64,000 nucleotides of DNA from Bradyrhizobium aeschynomenes (GCF_013178945.1 NZ_JABFDM010000014.1:1-64000); one strand, 5' to 3'; positions 17,345 through 27,245 are shown, counted from the stretch's first letter. Translations and numbers: made by a program. The notes: generated from the letters alone by a model not told the origin.

Positions 17345-17713
17345 ATGAGCGACAACAGCAACACCTATCTCGCGATCTTTCTCGGCAGCCGGACCAGTTC
17401 AGCCTGGGAGGCCTGGGATGCGCTGTCGGACGCGGATCGGCATAAGCGTGAGCGGGAAGGCATGGCCGCGTGGCACGCCTGGGTCGACACCCACAAGGAC
17501 GCCGTCGTCGCGATGGGCGGGCCGCTCGGCAAGACCAAGCGGGTCGGCCCGGACGGCATCAACGACATCACCAACCAGATGGCCGGGTTCACGGTCATCC
17601 GCGCCGCCTCGCATGAGGACGCCGCGAAGCTGTTCGTGAACCATCCGCATTTTACGATCTTCCCTGGCGACGGGATCGAGATCATGCCGGTGTTGCCGGT
17701 TCCCGGCGGTTAG
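17345..17713 (+). CDS. YCII-related protein (third of three)
   Basis: 122 aa and more diverged than the other two. It begins MSDNSNTYLAIFLGS, then a helix (AWEAWDALSDADRHKRER) and AAWHAWVDTHKDAVVAMGGPLG. It continues NDITNQMAGFTVIRAASHEDA and FPGDGIEIMPV. It lacks the DGPF motif. A strong AGGAGGGAAG precedes the start. It closes the operon; the next 245 bp (17714-17958) hold no gene except the TetR operator. Confidence 0.83.
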   Translation: MSDNSNTYLAIFLGSRTSSAWEAWDALSDADRHKREREGMAAWHAWVDTHKDAVVAMGGPLGKTKRVGPDGINDITNQMAGFTVIRAASHEDAAKLFVNHPHFTIFPGDGIEIMPVLPVPGG

Positions 17714-17938
17714 CCGGGCCCTTGCAGCCGAACGGTATCGGTGTGCAATCGGATTGGTGGGAGCGCCTGCAGCCGGCGCGCCCCCGGGTTCAACTGACCG
17801 GAGTCACCGGCGCCGTGCCAGGCTCATCCCCTCCCTGAGGGTTTCCAGGAAGGAGGGACCTGGGTCTGGGCTTGGCAATCCGCGCCGGATTGGCCCGGTG
17901 TTGAAGGCCGGAAAAGTCTCTGGCTTCTTTTCACTCCG

Positions 17939-17963
17939 CTCATGTAAAAGCCCTTAACATGAG
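17939..17963. promoter_or_regulatory. putative TetR operator over its own start codon
   Basis: CTCATGT (17939) and ACATGAG (17957) frame a 19-bp site ATGTAAAAGCCCTTAACAT at 17942-17960. The last bases are the ATG of the TetR gene. Its half-sites match the operator at 18762, and its length is the same (19 bp), which suggests autoregulation. Confidence 0.6.
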
Positions 17964-18684
17964 CTGGCGCAAGGAAGAGCGCCGCGCTGAGCGCGGCTAT
18001 CATCACGGCAACCTGAAGGAGGCGCTGCTGCAGGCGGCGCTCGACCTGATCGCGCAGAAGGGGGCCGCCGGCTTCACCTTCGCCGACGCCGCGCGCATGG
18101 CCGGCGTCAGCCCGGCCGCGCCGTACCGGCATTTCCGAGATCGCGACGAATTGCTGTCCAGCATCGCCCAGCGCGGCTTTGAGCAGTTCGAGTCGCAACT
18201 GTCGGCGGCGTGGGATGACGGCCGTCCCGATACGGTCACGGCGTTCGAGCGCGTCGGCAAGGCCTATCTCGCCTTCGCCCGTTCGGAGCCGGCATTCTAT
18301 TCGGCGATGTTCGAATCCGGCGTGCCGGCGGATTCCACGGCGGGTCTCATGGCGGCCGGAGAGCGCGCTTTCGGCGTGATCCGCGCCGCGGCGGAGCGGC
18401 TGGCGGCGCTGGCGCCGCCGGGCGTGCCGCGGCCGCCGGCGATGATGATGGCGCTGCACATCTGGTCGATGGCGCACGGCATTGCCTCGCTGTTCGCGCG
18501 CGGCGATGCCGCCCGGCGCAAGCTGCCGATGTCGCCGGAGGAGCTGCTGGAAGCCGAGGTGCTGATCTATCTGCGCGGGCTGGGCTTCCCCACCGACCGC
18601 CGGCCGGCGCCGGCGTCGGGTGCAGAACCTCCGCCGCTGCCGGAGGACGACAGGCCGGCGGGCCCGTGGGGCCGGCCGAAATAA
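17959..18684 (+). CDS. TetR/AcrR family regulator with WHG-type C-terminal domain
   Basis: 241 aa. The N-terminal HTH is GYHHGNLKEALLQAALDLI, then FTFADAARMAGVSPAAPYRHFRDRDELL. The C-terminal half holds SEPAFYSAMFESG and IWSMAHGIASLFARGD, the W-x-x-x-H-G signature of TetR proteins with the WHG domain. A Pro-rich tail of about 35 residues ends the protein. The gene lies just upstream of the DUF2852 gene, and both have the same type of 19-bp inverted repeat. The site over the start codon suggests strong autorepression. The ligand is unknown. Confidence 0.9.
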   Translation: MSWRKEERRAERGYHHGNLKEALLQAALDLIAQKGAAGFTFADAARMAGVSPAAPYRHFRDRDELLSSIAQRGFEQFESQLSAAWDDGRPDTVTAFERVGKAYLAFARSEPAFYSAMFESGVPADSTAGLMAAGERAFGVIRAAAERLAALAPPGVPRPPAMMMALHIWSMAHGIASLFARGDAARRKLPMSPEELLEAEVLIYLRGLGFPTDRRPAPASGAEPPPLPEDDRPAGPWGRPK

Positions 18685-18734
18685 GGTTCAAGCAAACGCG
18701 AAAAATAATTCGGGCGGCGCGTCAGGCGGTCGCC

Positions 18735-18780
18735 TTGACAAAATCCCGGGTTGAGCTAGCTATGTAAATGTTATTTACAT
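18735..18780 (+). promoter_or_regulatory. promoter with overlapping TetR-type operator
   Basis: TTGACA at 18735-18740 is a consensus -35 box. The -10 box is weak (near 18757-18763). A perfect inverted repeat ATGTAAATGTTATTTACAT at 18762-18780 covers the -10/+1 area. The site is 33 bp before the chosen DUF2852 start and would block transcription when bound. Confidence 0.65.
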
Positions 18781-18813
18781 TCACACGGCATGGCGCCGCG
18801 AATGGAGAGGGAG

Positions 18814-19299
18814 ATGGCCTACACCGCAGATGTCAATCGATGGCGCGGTTCGGAGGAGGAGCAGAGGTATCGGCCCCGCATGATGGAGTCGCCCTGGCAT
18901 CCCGGCTGGATCGCCGTGACCGTGCTCGGCTTCATCATCTGGTGGCCGATCGGACTTGCCCTTCTCTTTTTCACACTCGGGAGCAGAAAGATGGCGTGCT
19001 GGAACGGCGGTGATCGCTGGTCGAACAAGATGGAGCGGATGCAGTGGAAGATGGACCGCATGCGCGACAAGATGGAGCGCCGCGGCTTCGGCTTCGGGTT
19101 CGCGCAGCCGGCCTCGAGCGGCAACCGCGCCTTCGATGAGTACCGCATGGAGACCCTGCGGCGCCTGGAGGAGGAGCAGCAGGAGTTCCGGGACTTCCTG
19201 ACCCGCCTGCGCCACGCCAAGGACAAGGAAGAGTTCGACGCGTTCATGGCCCAGCACAAGCCGCGCCCGACGCCGCCGAACGACCAGCCGCAGAGCTGA
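18814..19299 (+). CDS. DUF2852 membrane protein
   Basis: 161 aa. One or two tightly spaced hydrophobic segments (PWHPGWIAVTVLGFIIWWP, then GLALLFFTLG) are followed by a Met-rich basic helix with repeats such as KMERMQWKMDRMRDKMER. A GFGFGF patch and the conserved DUF2852 core (NRAFDEYRMETLRRLEEEQQEF, then KDKEEFDAFMA) follow. The ATG at 18814 is preferred because GGAG lies 6 nt upstream; ATGs at 18790 and 18802 lack one. The spaced Met residues could bind metal or a membrane surface; this is speculation. It is controlled by the operator at 18762. Confidence 0.83.
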   Translation: MAYTADVNRWRGSEEEQRYRPRMMESPWHPGWIAVTVLGFIIWWPIGLALLFFTLGSRKMACWNGGDRWSNKMERMQWKMDRMRDKMERRGFGFGFAQPASSGNRAFDEYRMETLRRLEEEQQEFRDFLTRLRHAKDKEEFDAFMAQHKPRPTPPNDQPQS

Positions 19300-19353
19300 T
19301 CGTAGCCGTCCCTGACGCCGCAGGGCTCTCAGCCCCCGCCCTGACGGCACAAG

Positions 19354-19389
19354 ACGCCCGCTTGCGGTTCCCCGCTGGCGGGCGTTTTT
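19354..19389 (+). terminator. intrinsic terminator after the DUF2852 gene
   Basis: ACGCCCGC at 19354 pairs with GCGGGCGT at 19378, followed by a run of T. The following 19390-19766 is noncoding upstream of tolQ. It has a CCTTAACC/GGTTAAGG inverted repeat near 19540-19570 and a TTGACA near 19598, but no promoter I would call with confidence. Confidence 0.85.
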
Positions 19390-19766
19390 GTATTTCCCCG
19401 GATACCGCCGACCTGCGGCGGCTCGCCGCTGCCTGCCAGGTCGCCGCACGGCCATGGTCCGGCAAGGGTCTGATCACAAAGGCTCTATCTGGCTGGCCCG
19501 GCTGGACCTTTGACCTCGGTAGAACTCCGCGGTAACCCCGCCTTAACCCCGGAGGGGGTTTGGTTAAGGGGCGCTTACGGGCGCCGGAGCCCTTGTTTTG
19601 ACACGTTGGCGGAGGAAGCAGGCCACTTGTGGCTTCGGCGGGCCTCTTAAAGCGATCAGTTCAGGGTTTTCTTGCGTAGGCGCAGTGCGCCGCGACGGCA
19701 TCCGCCGTGGAACGGCAGATGCATGGTCCCGGGTGCCCGGGATGGTTGGTTGAGAGGATACTGCGG

Positions 19767-20441
19767 ATGGAAGGCGACTTCTCCCTGATCGCGCTGTTCT
19801 GGCAGGCGCATTGGGTCGTGAAGGGCGTGATGCTCGGCCTCATCACCTGTTCGGTCTGGGTGTGGGCGATCGCGATCGACAAGCTGTTCCTCTATTCCCG
19901 GACGCGCCGCTCGATGGACCGCTTTGAGCAGGCGTTCTGGTCCGGCGAGTCGATCGAGGAGCTGTATCGGGTGCTCTCGGCCAAGCCGACGCAGTCGATG
20001 GCGGCCTGCTTCGTGGCGGCGATGCGCGAGTGGAAGCGCTCGTTCGAGGGCCATGCGCGCTCCTTTGCCGGGCTGCAGATGCGGATCGAGAAGGTGATGA
20101 ACGTCTCGATCGCCCGCGAGGTCGAACGGCTGGAGCGCCGGCTCCTCGTGCTGGCCACGGTCGGTTCCGCCGGCCCCTTCGTCGGCCTGTTCGGCACCGT
20201 CTGGGGCATCATGACGAGCTTCCAGGCCATCGCCGGCTCGAAGAACACGTCGCTGGCCGTGGTCGCGCCGGGCATCGCGGAGGCGCTGTTCGCCACCGCC
20301 ATCGGCCTGATCGCGGCCATTCCGGCGACGATTTTCTACAACAAGTTCTCTTCCGAGGTGAACCGGCAGGCGCAGCGGCTGGAAGGCTTCGCGGATGAAT
20401 TTTCGGCCATCCTGTCCCGTCAGATCGACGAGCGGGGATGA
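19767..20441 (+). CDS. tolQ: TolQ, proton-channel subunit of the Tol-Pal system
   Basis: 224 aa MotA/TolQ/ExbB family protein of the inner membrane. Helix 1 is [20 protein letters not shown]. The paired helices 2 and 3 are near [20 protein letters not shown] and [20 protein letters not shown], which line the proton path with TolR. With TolR it uses the proton gradient to drive TolA during outer-membrane constriction at division. GAGAGGA 8 nt before the ATG at 19767 supports this start; the longer upstream reading (19707) adds a non-conserved leader. First gene of the tolQRAB unit. Confidence 0.97.
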   Translation: MEGDFSLIALFWQAHWVVKGVMLGLITCSVWVWAIAIDKLFLYSRTRRSMDRFEQAFWSGESIEELYRVLSAKPTQSMAACFVAAMREWKRSFEGHARSFAGLQMRIEKVMNVSIAREVERLERRLLVLATVGSAGPFVGLFGTVWGIMTSFQAIAGSKNTSLAVVAPGIAEALFATAIGLIAAIPATIFYNKFSSEVNRQAQRLEGFADEFSAILSRQIDERG

Positions 20442-20480
20442 GGGCAGGTATAGTGGCGTCGTGATCGTGAGCACCAGAAC

Positions 20481-20956
<476 letters not shown>

Positions 20957-20960
<4 letters not shown>

Positions 20961-21976
20961 CGGCGAAAGACCTCATCCGGTTCGCTCGTACGCGCAAAGG
21001 CACGGTGCTCTCCGTGGCCCTGCACGTGCTCGTGCTGGGCTGGGGTCTGTTCAGCTTCTCCGCGCGCTCGATGGTGGCGCCGCCGGAGGATCTGGTGCCG
21101 GTCGACGTGATCTCCGAGGACAACACCTCGAAGGCCAAGGCCGGCGCGCTGACCGGCAAGAAGGAGGTCGCCAAGCTCCTGGCCGACAAGATCGGTGAGA
21201 AGAAGCCGACCGAAGACATCGTCGGCAAGGTCGATCCGAAGCCGGTCACCGAGACCGACGCCGCGCCGACGCCGCAGCCCAAGCCGGAAAAGCCGGTCGA
21301 GAAGAAACCCGACCCGCCGAAGCCGGTCGAGAAGCAGCCGGACACGCCCAAGCCGGTGGCCGAGAAGAAGCCGGAGCCGCCCAAGCCCGCGCCCGCCGAG
21401 AAGCCGAAGCCCGAGGAGAAGAAGCCTGACCCGTTCAATCCGGATCAGATCGCCAGCGTGCTGAACAAGGACAAGCCGAAGCAGCCGCCGAAGCCGCAGC
21501 AGACCGCGGCCGCCACGCCGGAGCCACCGAAGCACAAGAGCGAGCGCAAGTTCGACGCCGAGAAGATGGCGAGCCTGATCAACCAGAAGGACCCGACCCG
21601 GCAGGCCGTGACGGGAGCCGAGCTGAACGCCAATGCGGCGCTGGGCTCTGCGCGGGGCATGGCGGATAGCAATATCGCGAGCTGGAGCGGCGCGTTCCAG
21701 ACCGCCGTGCGGCGCTGTTTCGGCTTCCCCTATAACGGCCAGGATGCGGACCTGTATGAGGCCGACATCGACATTCCGATGCGCCTCGATGGGACGGTCG
21801 CGGGCGAGCCGAGAATCGTGGCGGTGCGGGGACCGTCCCGGTCGGTTGCCATGGCAATGGCCGAGAGCGCGAGGCGCGCCATCATCCAGTGCCAGTCCTA
21901 CTCCTTCCTGCCCAAGACCCAGTATGAATCTTGGAAGCTGATTCAACTCGTATTTGGTCTGAAAGATTTGCGATGA
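20957..21976 (+). CDS. tolA: TolA, periplasm-spanning Tol-Pal protein
   Basis: 339 aa. One N-terminal membrane helix ([20 protein letters not shown]) is followed by a Lys/Pro/Glu-rich stretch at about residues 100-200. This has imperfect repeats such as [18 protein letters not shown] and EKKPEPPKP. The C-terminal domain begins near [17 protein letters not shown] and has the Cys pair (RRCFG and IQCQSY) expected for TolA domain III. It links the TolQR motor to Pal and TolB. The stop overlaps tolB (ATGA). The Lys/Pro linker replaces the Ala-rich helical repeat of E. coli TolA. Confidence 0.94.
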
Positions 21977-23337
21977 TTTCGAAGTTCGGCTCCAAGGTTC
22001 CCATGCAATCCATCACCAGAGTATCGCGACGCGGTTTCATCGCAGGAGCTGGCACTGCGGCTCTTGGATTGTCTGCCGCTTTGGCGCAGGCCCAGCAAGG
22101 CCGTCTGCGCATCGATCCCGCCGACTTCAAGCCGATCCCGATCGCGATTCCGCCGTTCGTCCCAGGCGGACCCGGCGATGCCGACGTCGCCAACGGCATT
22201 GCGCAGGTCATCACCAACAACCTGAAGCGCAGCGGCTATTTCGCGCCGCTTGATCAGGCTGCGTTCGCCGAGCGCATCACCAATTTCGACCAGGTGCCGC
22301 AGTTCGCGAGCTGGAAGCCGCTCAGCGTGCAGGGGCTGCTGACCGGCCGTGCCACCCGCCAGGGCGATGGACGGCTGAAGGCCGAGTTCAGACTGTGGGA
22401 CGTCAATTCGGGACAGCAGTCGGCAGCCCAGCAATACGTCACCGCGCCGGAATATTGGCGGCGGATCGCCCACATCATCTCGGACCAGATCTACACCACC
22501 CTGCTCGGCGAGAAGGGCTATTTCGATAGCCGCGTCGTCTTTGTCGACGAGAGCGGGCCGTCGGATCGCCGCGTCAAGCGGCTAGCGCTGATGGACCAGG
22601 ACGGCGCCAACGTCCGCTATCTGACCCGCGGTGCCGACCTCGTGCTGACGCCGCGCTTCTCGCCGTCGAGCCAGGAGATCACCTACATGGAGTTCGGGCA
22701 GGGCGACCCGAAGGTCTATCTGTTCAACATCGAGACCGGTCAGCGCGAGATCGTCGGCAATTTTCCTGGCATGTCGTTCTCGCCGCGCTTCTCGCCGGAC
22801 GGCCAGCGCATCATCCTGAGCCTGCAGCAGGGCGGCAATTCCAACCTGTTCGTGATGGACCTGCGCTCGCGCACGACCACGCGCCTCACCGACACGCCGG
22901 CGATCGACACCTCGCCGTGCTACTCGCCCGACGGCAGCCAGATCTGCTTCGAATCGGATCGCGGCGGCAAGCCGCAGATCTACGTGATGCCGGCGACCGG
23001 CGGCGGTGCGCAGCGCATCTCGTTCGGCGAGGGAAGCTACTCGACGCCGGTGTGGTCGCCGCGCGGCGACTACATCGCCTTCACCAAGCAGGGCGGCGGC
23101 CAGTTCGCGATCGGCATCATGAAGACCGACGGCTCGGGCGAACGCATCCTCACCTCCGGCTTCCACAATGAGGGCCCGACCTTCGCGCCCAACGGCCGCG
23201 TGCTGATGTTCTTCCGCGATCCCGGCGGTACCGCAGGCCCGTCGCTCTACACGATCGACGTCTCCGGCCGCTTCGAGCAGAAGGTGCCGACGCCGGGCTA
23301 CGCGTCGGATCCGGCGTGGTCGCCGCTGCTGTCGTAA
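21973..23337 (+). CDS. tolB: TolB, periplasmic beta-propeller of Tol-Pal
   Basis: 454 aa. The N-terminal TolB domain ([20 protein letters not shown], then FLKRSGYF-like [12 protein letters not shown]) precedes a six-blade WD40-like propeller. The blades carry typical repeats such as [28 protein letters not shown] and [14 protein letters not shown]. The signal peptide contains [10 protein letters not shown], a good twin-arginine (Tat) motif, where most TolB proteins use Sec. TolB binds Pal and TolA. The ATG at 21973 overlaps the tolA stop; an ATG at 22003 gives a shorter Tat signal and is also possible. Confidence 0.95.
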   Translation: MISKFGSKVPMQSITRVSRRGFIAGAGTAALGLSAALAQAQQGRLRIDPADFKPIPIAIPPFVPGGPGDADVANGIAQVITNNLKRSGYFAPLDQAAFAERITNFDQVPQFASWKPLSVQGLLTGRATRQGDGRLKAEFRLWDVNSGQQSAAQQYVTAPEYWRRIAHIISDQIYTTLLGEKGYFDSRVVFVDESGPSDRRVKRLALMDQDGANVRYLTRGADLVLTPRFSPSSQEITYMEFGQGDPKVYLFNIETGQREIVGNFPGMSFSPRFSPDGQRIILSLQQGGNSNLFVMDLRSRTTTRLTDTPAIDTSPCYSPDGSQICFESDRGGKPQIYVMPATGGGAQRISFGEGSYSTPVWSPRGDYIAFTKQGGGQFAIGIMKTDGSGERILTSGFHNEGPTFAPNGRVLMFFRDPGGTAGPSLYTIDVSGRFEQKVPTPGYASDPAWSPLLS

Positions 23338-23588
23338 CCCGCAGGCGGGCCCGCTCCGGCCTGCTCACGCTTCGGTGGACACGATTTTTCGAGTCGCGCG
23401 ATGCGTGTTGTTGGAAAAATTGGAACCATTCGTTGCAGGAACTGGGTAGGGTTTGCCTAGTTTGCTGAATTTTCGGCGGTTTTTGCGTGCCCCTGCGCTG
23501 CGGCAACGCTCCGCTAACGATGTTCCCTCAGAAAGACTTCACCTGCGAACGGTAATGTTTGCGCACCGAACAGGACGCGTGCGCACGA

Positions 23589-25928
23589 ATGCAGCTTGCT
23601 AGTCAAAACGGAGAAGACGATCGAAAGTTGTCGCCTGCGATCCAGGCGGCTCTCGTCGACTCTCTCTTCCAGGATCCCGGCCCGATGTTTGCCGGCGCAC
23701 TCTGCGCCGCCATCGCCGCCGTCATGACCGCCGTCAAGAGCGGTGACGCCAACCTATGGCCCTGCGCGGTCATACTCATCGTCGTCGGCGCGCTCCGCTC
23801 GCTCGACATGCGCTATTACCGCCATCTTTGCGATGCCGGTCGGCTCACCCAGGAGGCCGTGGCGCGCTGGGAGATCCGCTATCAGGTTGGCGCGATGCTC
23901 TATGCGGTCGTGCTCGGTGTGTGGTGCGTCGTCGCAGTCGCCGACAACGGTGATCCGGTCGTCCACTTGATCGCGATCTCGGTCACGCTCTGCTACATGT
24001 CCGCCGGCGCCGGCCGCACCTATGGCCGGCCCTGGATCTTTCACGTCCAGATCCTGCTCGCCTGCGGGCCGCTTGCACTGGCGCTCGCGCTGCACGGCAG
24101 TCCCTATTACATGGGAATGGCGGCGTTCTGCGTGCTGTTCTTCCTGTCGCTGAAGCACATCTCGACCAACCTGCAGCGCATCTTCGTGCAGGCCTTCGTG
24201 GCGCGCGAAGGCGAGGCTGCGCTGGCCAAGCAGTTCGACACCGCGCTGAACAACATGCCGCACGGTCTGTGCATGTTCCGCCCGGACGGACGCCTCGCGG
24301 TGATGAACCATCGCTTCGGCCAGATGATGGGCCTGCCGGAGGACACGCTGCAGCGTGGCGGCAAGGCGGCCGACATCATCAATGCCTGCGTCATCTCCGG
24401 GACGATCTCGGCCTCGAGCGGCCGGATGATTCTGTCCGAGATCGAGAACACCAAGACGCACAACATCATCACCAGCGACCCCGACGTGGTGCGCGACCGC
24501 TCGCTGTCCTGGACCTTCCAGCCCATGGCGGATGGCGGCGCGGTGGTCCTGCTCGAGGACATCACCGAGCGGCAGAATGCCGAGGCGAGGATCTCGCACC
24601 TCGCGCGCTATGACGAGCTCACGACCTTGCCGAACCGGGTCAGCTTCCGTGACGAGATCGAGCGCCTGCTCAAGATTCCGCAACGACATGGCGAGTTGTC
24701 GGCGCTGCTGTTCGTCGATCTCGACCGCTTCAAGCAGGTCAACGACACGCTCGGGCACCCCTGCGGCGACCAGCTGCTCTGCGCCGTGTCCGAGCGGCTG
24801 CGCGACATGCTCAGGCCTGAGGATTTCGTCGCGCGCTTCGGCGGCGACGAGTTCGTCGTGTTCCAGCGCAACATCCGTTCCAACGACGACGCCGCCGTGC
24901 TGGCGCGGCGCATCGTCGATCAGCTGAGCGAACGCTACAAGATCGACAATCACCTGGTCGAGATCGGCGCCAGCGTCGGCATCGCAATGACGGCGCCGGG
25001 GATCAGCGCCGACACGCTGCTCAAGAACGCCGACATGGCGCTCTACCGGGCGAAGGCGGAGGGACGGGGCACCTTCTGCTTCTTCCGCGACGAGCTCGCC
25101 CAGACCGTCGAAGCGCGCCGCATCCTCGAGCTCGACCTGCGCAAGGCGCTGGCCAATGAGGAGTTCGAGCTGTTCTATCAGCCGCTGGTCAATCTCAAAT
25201 CCGGCAAGATCTCCACCTGCGAGGCGCTGTTGCGCTGGAATCATCCGGTGCGCGGCACGGTCTCGCCGGTCGACATCATCCCGGTTGCCGAGGACATGGG
25301 CCTGATCGTCGATCTCGGCCGCTGGATCCTGCGCAAGGCCTGCCTGGAATGCATGAAGTGGCCGGAGGCGGTGAGCGTCGCGGTCAACTTCTCCCCACAG
25401 CAGTTCCATCAGCGCGACGTGCTGAGCGAGGTGCGCTACGCCCTCGAAGTGTCGGGCCTGCCGCCGCACCGCCTCGAGATCGAGATCACCGAATCCTCCT
25501 TGTTGCGCAACACGCAGCTGACCCACGACGTGCTGTCGCAGCTGCACATGCTCGGCGTCAGGATCTCGCTCGACGACTTCGGCACCGGCTATTCGAGCCT
25601 CAGCTATCTGCACAACTTCCCGCTGGAGAAGGTCAAGATCGACCGCTCGTTCCTCGAGGGCATCGACAGTGATCGGCCGCTTACGCTGCTGCGCGGCGTC
25701 GCCCGGCTGTCGGCTGATCTCGGCATGTCGGTCGTCGTCGAAGGCATCGAGACCAACGAGCAGCTGGAGCTGGTCAGCGTCGACGGCACCGTCACTGAAG
25801 CTCAGGGCTACCTGTTCAGCCGCCCGGTGCCCGCAGTGCGAATTCGTCAGCTCCTGAACGCCTCTCACGGGCGGCGGCCCGCGGACGAGCCGATCCAAGC
25901 CTTTGCCGCCACGCGCTCGATCGCCTGA
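23589..25928 (+). CDS. membrane-bound GGDEF-EAL protein (c-di-GMP synthesis/breakdown)
   Basis: About 779 aa. An N-terminal block of some five or six hydrophobic segments (residues 30-200) is followed by a PAS-like domain (ALNNMPHGLCMF). The GGDEF domain has an intact FGGDEFVVF site. The EAL domain has intact CEALLRW, DDFGTGYSSLSYL, KIDRSFL and VEGIET motifs. Both activities could work; which dominates is unknown. The gene lies between tolB and the FeeM-like gene, 250 bp after tolB (23338-23588, no gene). The start is uncertain: ATG 23589 lacks a clear ribosome site, and a TTG at 23559 is in frame. Confidence 0.9.
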   Translation: MQLASQNGEDDRKLSPAIQAALVDSLFQDPGPMFAGALCAAIAAVMTAVKSGDANLWPCAVILIVVGALRSLDMRYYRHLCDAGRLTQEAVARWEIRYQVGAMLYAVVLGVWCVVAVADNGDPVVHLIAISVTLCYMSAGAGRTYGRPWIFHVQILLACGPLALALALHGSPYYMGMAAFCVLFFLSLKHISTNLQRIFVQAFVAREGEAALAKQFDTALNNMPHGLCMFRPDGRLAVMNHRFGQMMGLPEDTLQRGGKAADIINACVISGTISASSGRMILSEIENTKTHNIITSDPDVVRDRSLSWTFQPMADGGAVVLLEDITERQNAEARISHLARYDELTTLPNRVSFRDEIERLLKIPQRHGELSALLFVDLDRFKQVNDTLGHPCGDQLLCAVSERLRDMLRPEDFVARFGGDEFVVFQRNIRSNDDAAVLARRIVDQLSERYKIDNHLVEIGASVGIAMTAPGISADTLLKNADMALYRAKAEGRGTFCFFRDELAQTVEARRILELDLRKALANEEFELFYQPLVNLKSGKISTCEALLRWNHPVRGTVSPVDIIPVAEDMGLIVDLGRWILRKACLECMKWPEAVSVAVNFSPQQFHQRDVLSEVRYALEVSGLPPHRLEIEITESSLLRNTQLTHDVLSQLHMLGVRISLDDFGTGYSSLSYLHNFPLEKVKIDRSFLEGIDSDRPLTLLRGVARLSADLGMSVVVEGIETNEQLELVSVDGTVTEAQGYLFSRPVPAVRIRQLLNASHGRRPADEPIQAFAATRSIA

Positions 25929-26174
25929 TCTGCCCTGACCTCGGGGCATGGCTGCGGCCGCAGCCATGCAGGACAACCGCACGTCGTATCATGCGAGGGC
26001 AGCGGGCGCGTATGCCAAGCGAATTCGTTTCGTATTGAGACGCAGCTGATCTGAAGCGATCCTCTTCCGTCCTGCCGCTCCCCCCGTAAGTCACGGTTGT
26101 GGCACCGGGATTCTACGTACCGTTAACTGTGTACCGCCGAAAGCTTTGCATCCGAATTAACGCGCTGTTAATCT

Positions 26175-26197
26175 CACAACTGCTCGCAGGAGTTGTG
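26175..26197. promoter_or_regulatory. inverted repeat before the FeeM-like gene
   Basis: CACAACT (26175-26181) and AGTTGTG (26191-26197) form exact 7-bp arms with 9 nt between, 16 nt before the start codon. It may be an operator or a leader hairpin controlling ribosome access. The rest of 25929-26213 shows only AT-richer GTTAAC/TTAATC-like sequence. Confidence 0.45.
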
Positions 26198-26213
26198 TGA
26201 AAAGGGGTTGCGA

Positions 26214-26936
26214 ATGAAGTCGGCGGCTAGAGTGACTGCCGTTGCTGATCAGAAGTTGGATGCGCTCGAGAACGTGGACTATCGGCTGGCTCTGACTGCT
26301 GAGGACAAGGACGAGATCTATCGGCTGCGCTACCGCGCCTATCTGCGCGAAGGCGCCATTCTCCCCTCGGCCAGCGAGCGCGTCACCGACGAGTACGATG
26401 ATCTCCCCAACAGCTTCATCTTCGGCGTCTACGTCAATGGCGAGCTCTACAGCTCGATCCGCATCAGCGTGCTGAATTCGCAGTGGCGCAAGTCGTTGTC
26501 GTCGGACATGTTCGCCGACCTGCTGCATCCCGAGCTCGACCGCGGCAAGGTGATCATCGACCCGACGCGGTTCGTCGCCGACTATGAGAAGGCCCGGCTG
26601 TTTCCCGCGCTTCCTTACGTGACGGTGCGGCTCGGCTACGTCGCCTGCGCTCATTTCCACGCGGACATCGGCCTCGCCAACGTGCGGCCGGAACATCGTG
26701 CCTTCTACAAGAAGGTGTTCCTGCAGGAACCCTGGGGCGAGCCGCGGCTCTACTCCGGCCTGACCAAGCCGGTCGGCCTCGTGGCGGCGCACTATCCCAG
26801 GATCCGCGACCGTGTGTTCCAGCGCTTCCCGTTCATGCGCTCCAGCGCCTTCGAACGGCGGATGCTGTTCGATCGTGCCGCGCCGGACGCCTTCTCTGAT
26901 TCGTTTGGCATTCAGCCGGTCGCCAAAGCCGGCTGA
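26214..26936 (+). CDS. N-acyl amino acid synthase FeeM-like protein
   Basis: 240 aa. It resembles the FeeM catalytic core, a GNAT-related fold near the LuxI-type acyl-homoserine lactone synthases that joins a fatty acyl chain from acyl-ACP to an amino acid. Visible motifs are YRLRYRAYLREGA, DEYDDLPNSFIFGVY, SSIRISVLN, DPTRFVADYEKAR and a GLANVRPEHRAFYKKVF segment. The length fits the family. The ATG at 26214 with AAGGGG upstream gives the best start. No acyl carrier protein gene is adjacent. It lies between the GGDEF/EAL gene and pal, an unusual place. Confidence 0.75.
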   Translation: MKSAARVTAVADQKLDALENVDYRLALTAEDKDEIYRLRYRAYLREGAILPSASERVTDEYDDLPNSFIFGVYVNGELYSSIRISVLNSQWRKSLSSDMFADLLHPELDRGKVIIDPTRFVADYEKARLFPALPYVTVRLGYVACAHFHADIGLANVRPEHRAFYKKVFLQEPWGEPRLYSGLTKPVGLVAAHYPRIRDRVFQRFPFMRSSAFERRMLFDRAAPDAFSDSFGIQPVAKAG

Positions 26937-27245
26937 CCACGTCTGATTTGACCAAGACGGCGCCGATCGTTCCCAAGATGAACGGGCGCAGGGCCGGGCG
27001 CGCGGCCCGTTTCGTGGCTTTGACGCAAAAATCAGCGAAAAAGCGCCGTGCTCCGGACGCGCGGCCGCTTGCCTTCACCCTGGCGCCACATTTACAACCC
27101 ATTAACCATCGCGGTCGCTTTTTCGGGTTTCGTTAGCATTTGACGGGGTTCGGCAAGACCCCATCAAGGTTGACGGAACGTTCGCTTAACCATCGCCCTG
27201 TAGACCGGATGGCAGTCTAAGAACGTGAGCGTGGAGGCTCCCGGA

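Noticed and set aside
23754-25982. 742-codon reading frame on the minus strand opposite the GGDEF/EAL gene
   Set aside because: It is an antisense shadow. The plus strand encodes intact GGDEF and EAL motifs, and the antisense translation is rich in Arg/Asp/His with no known domain or ribosome site.
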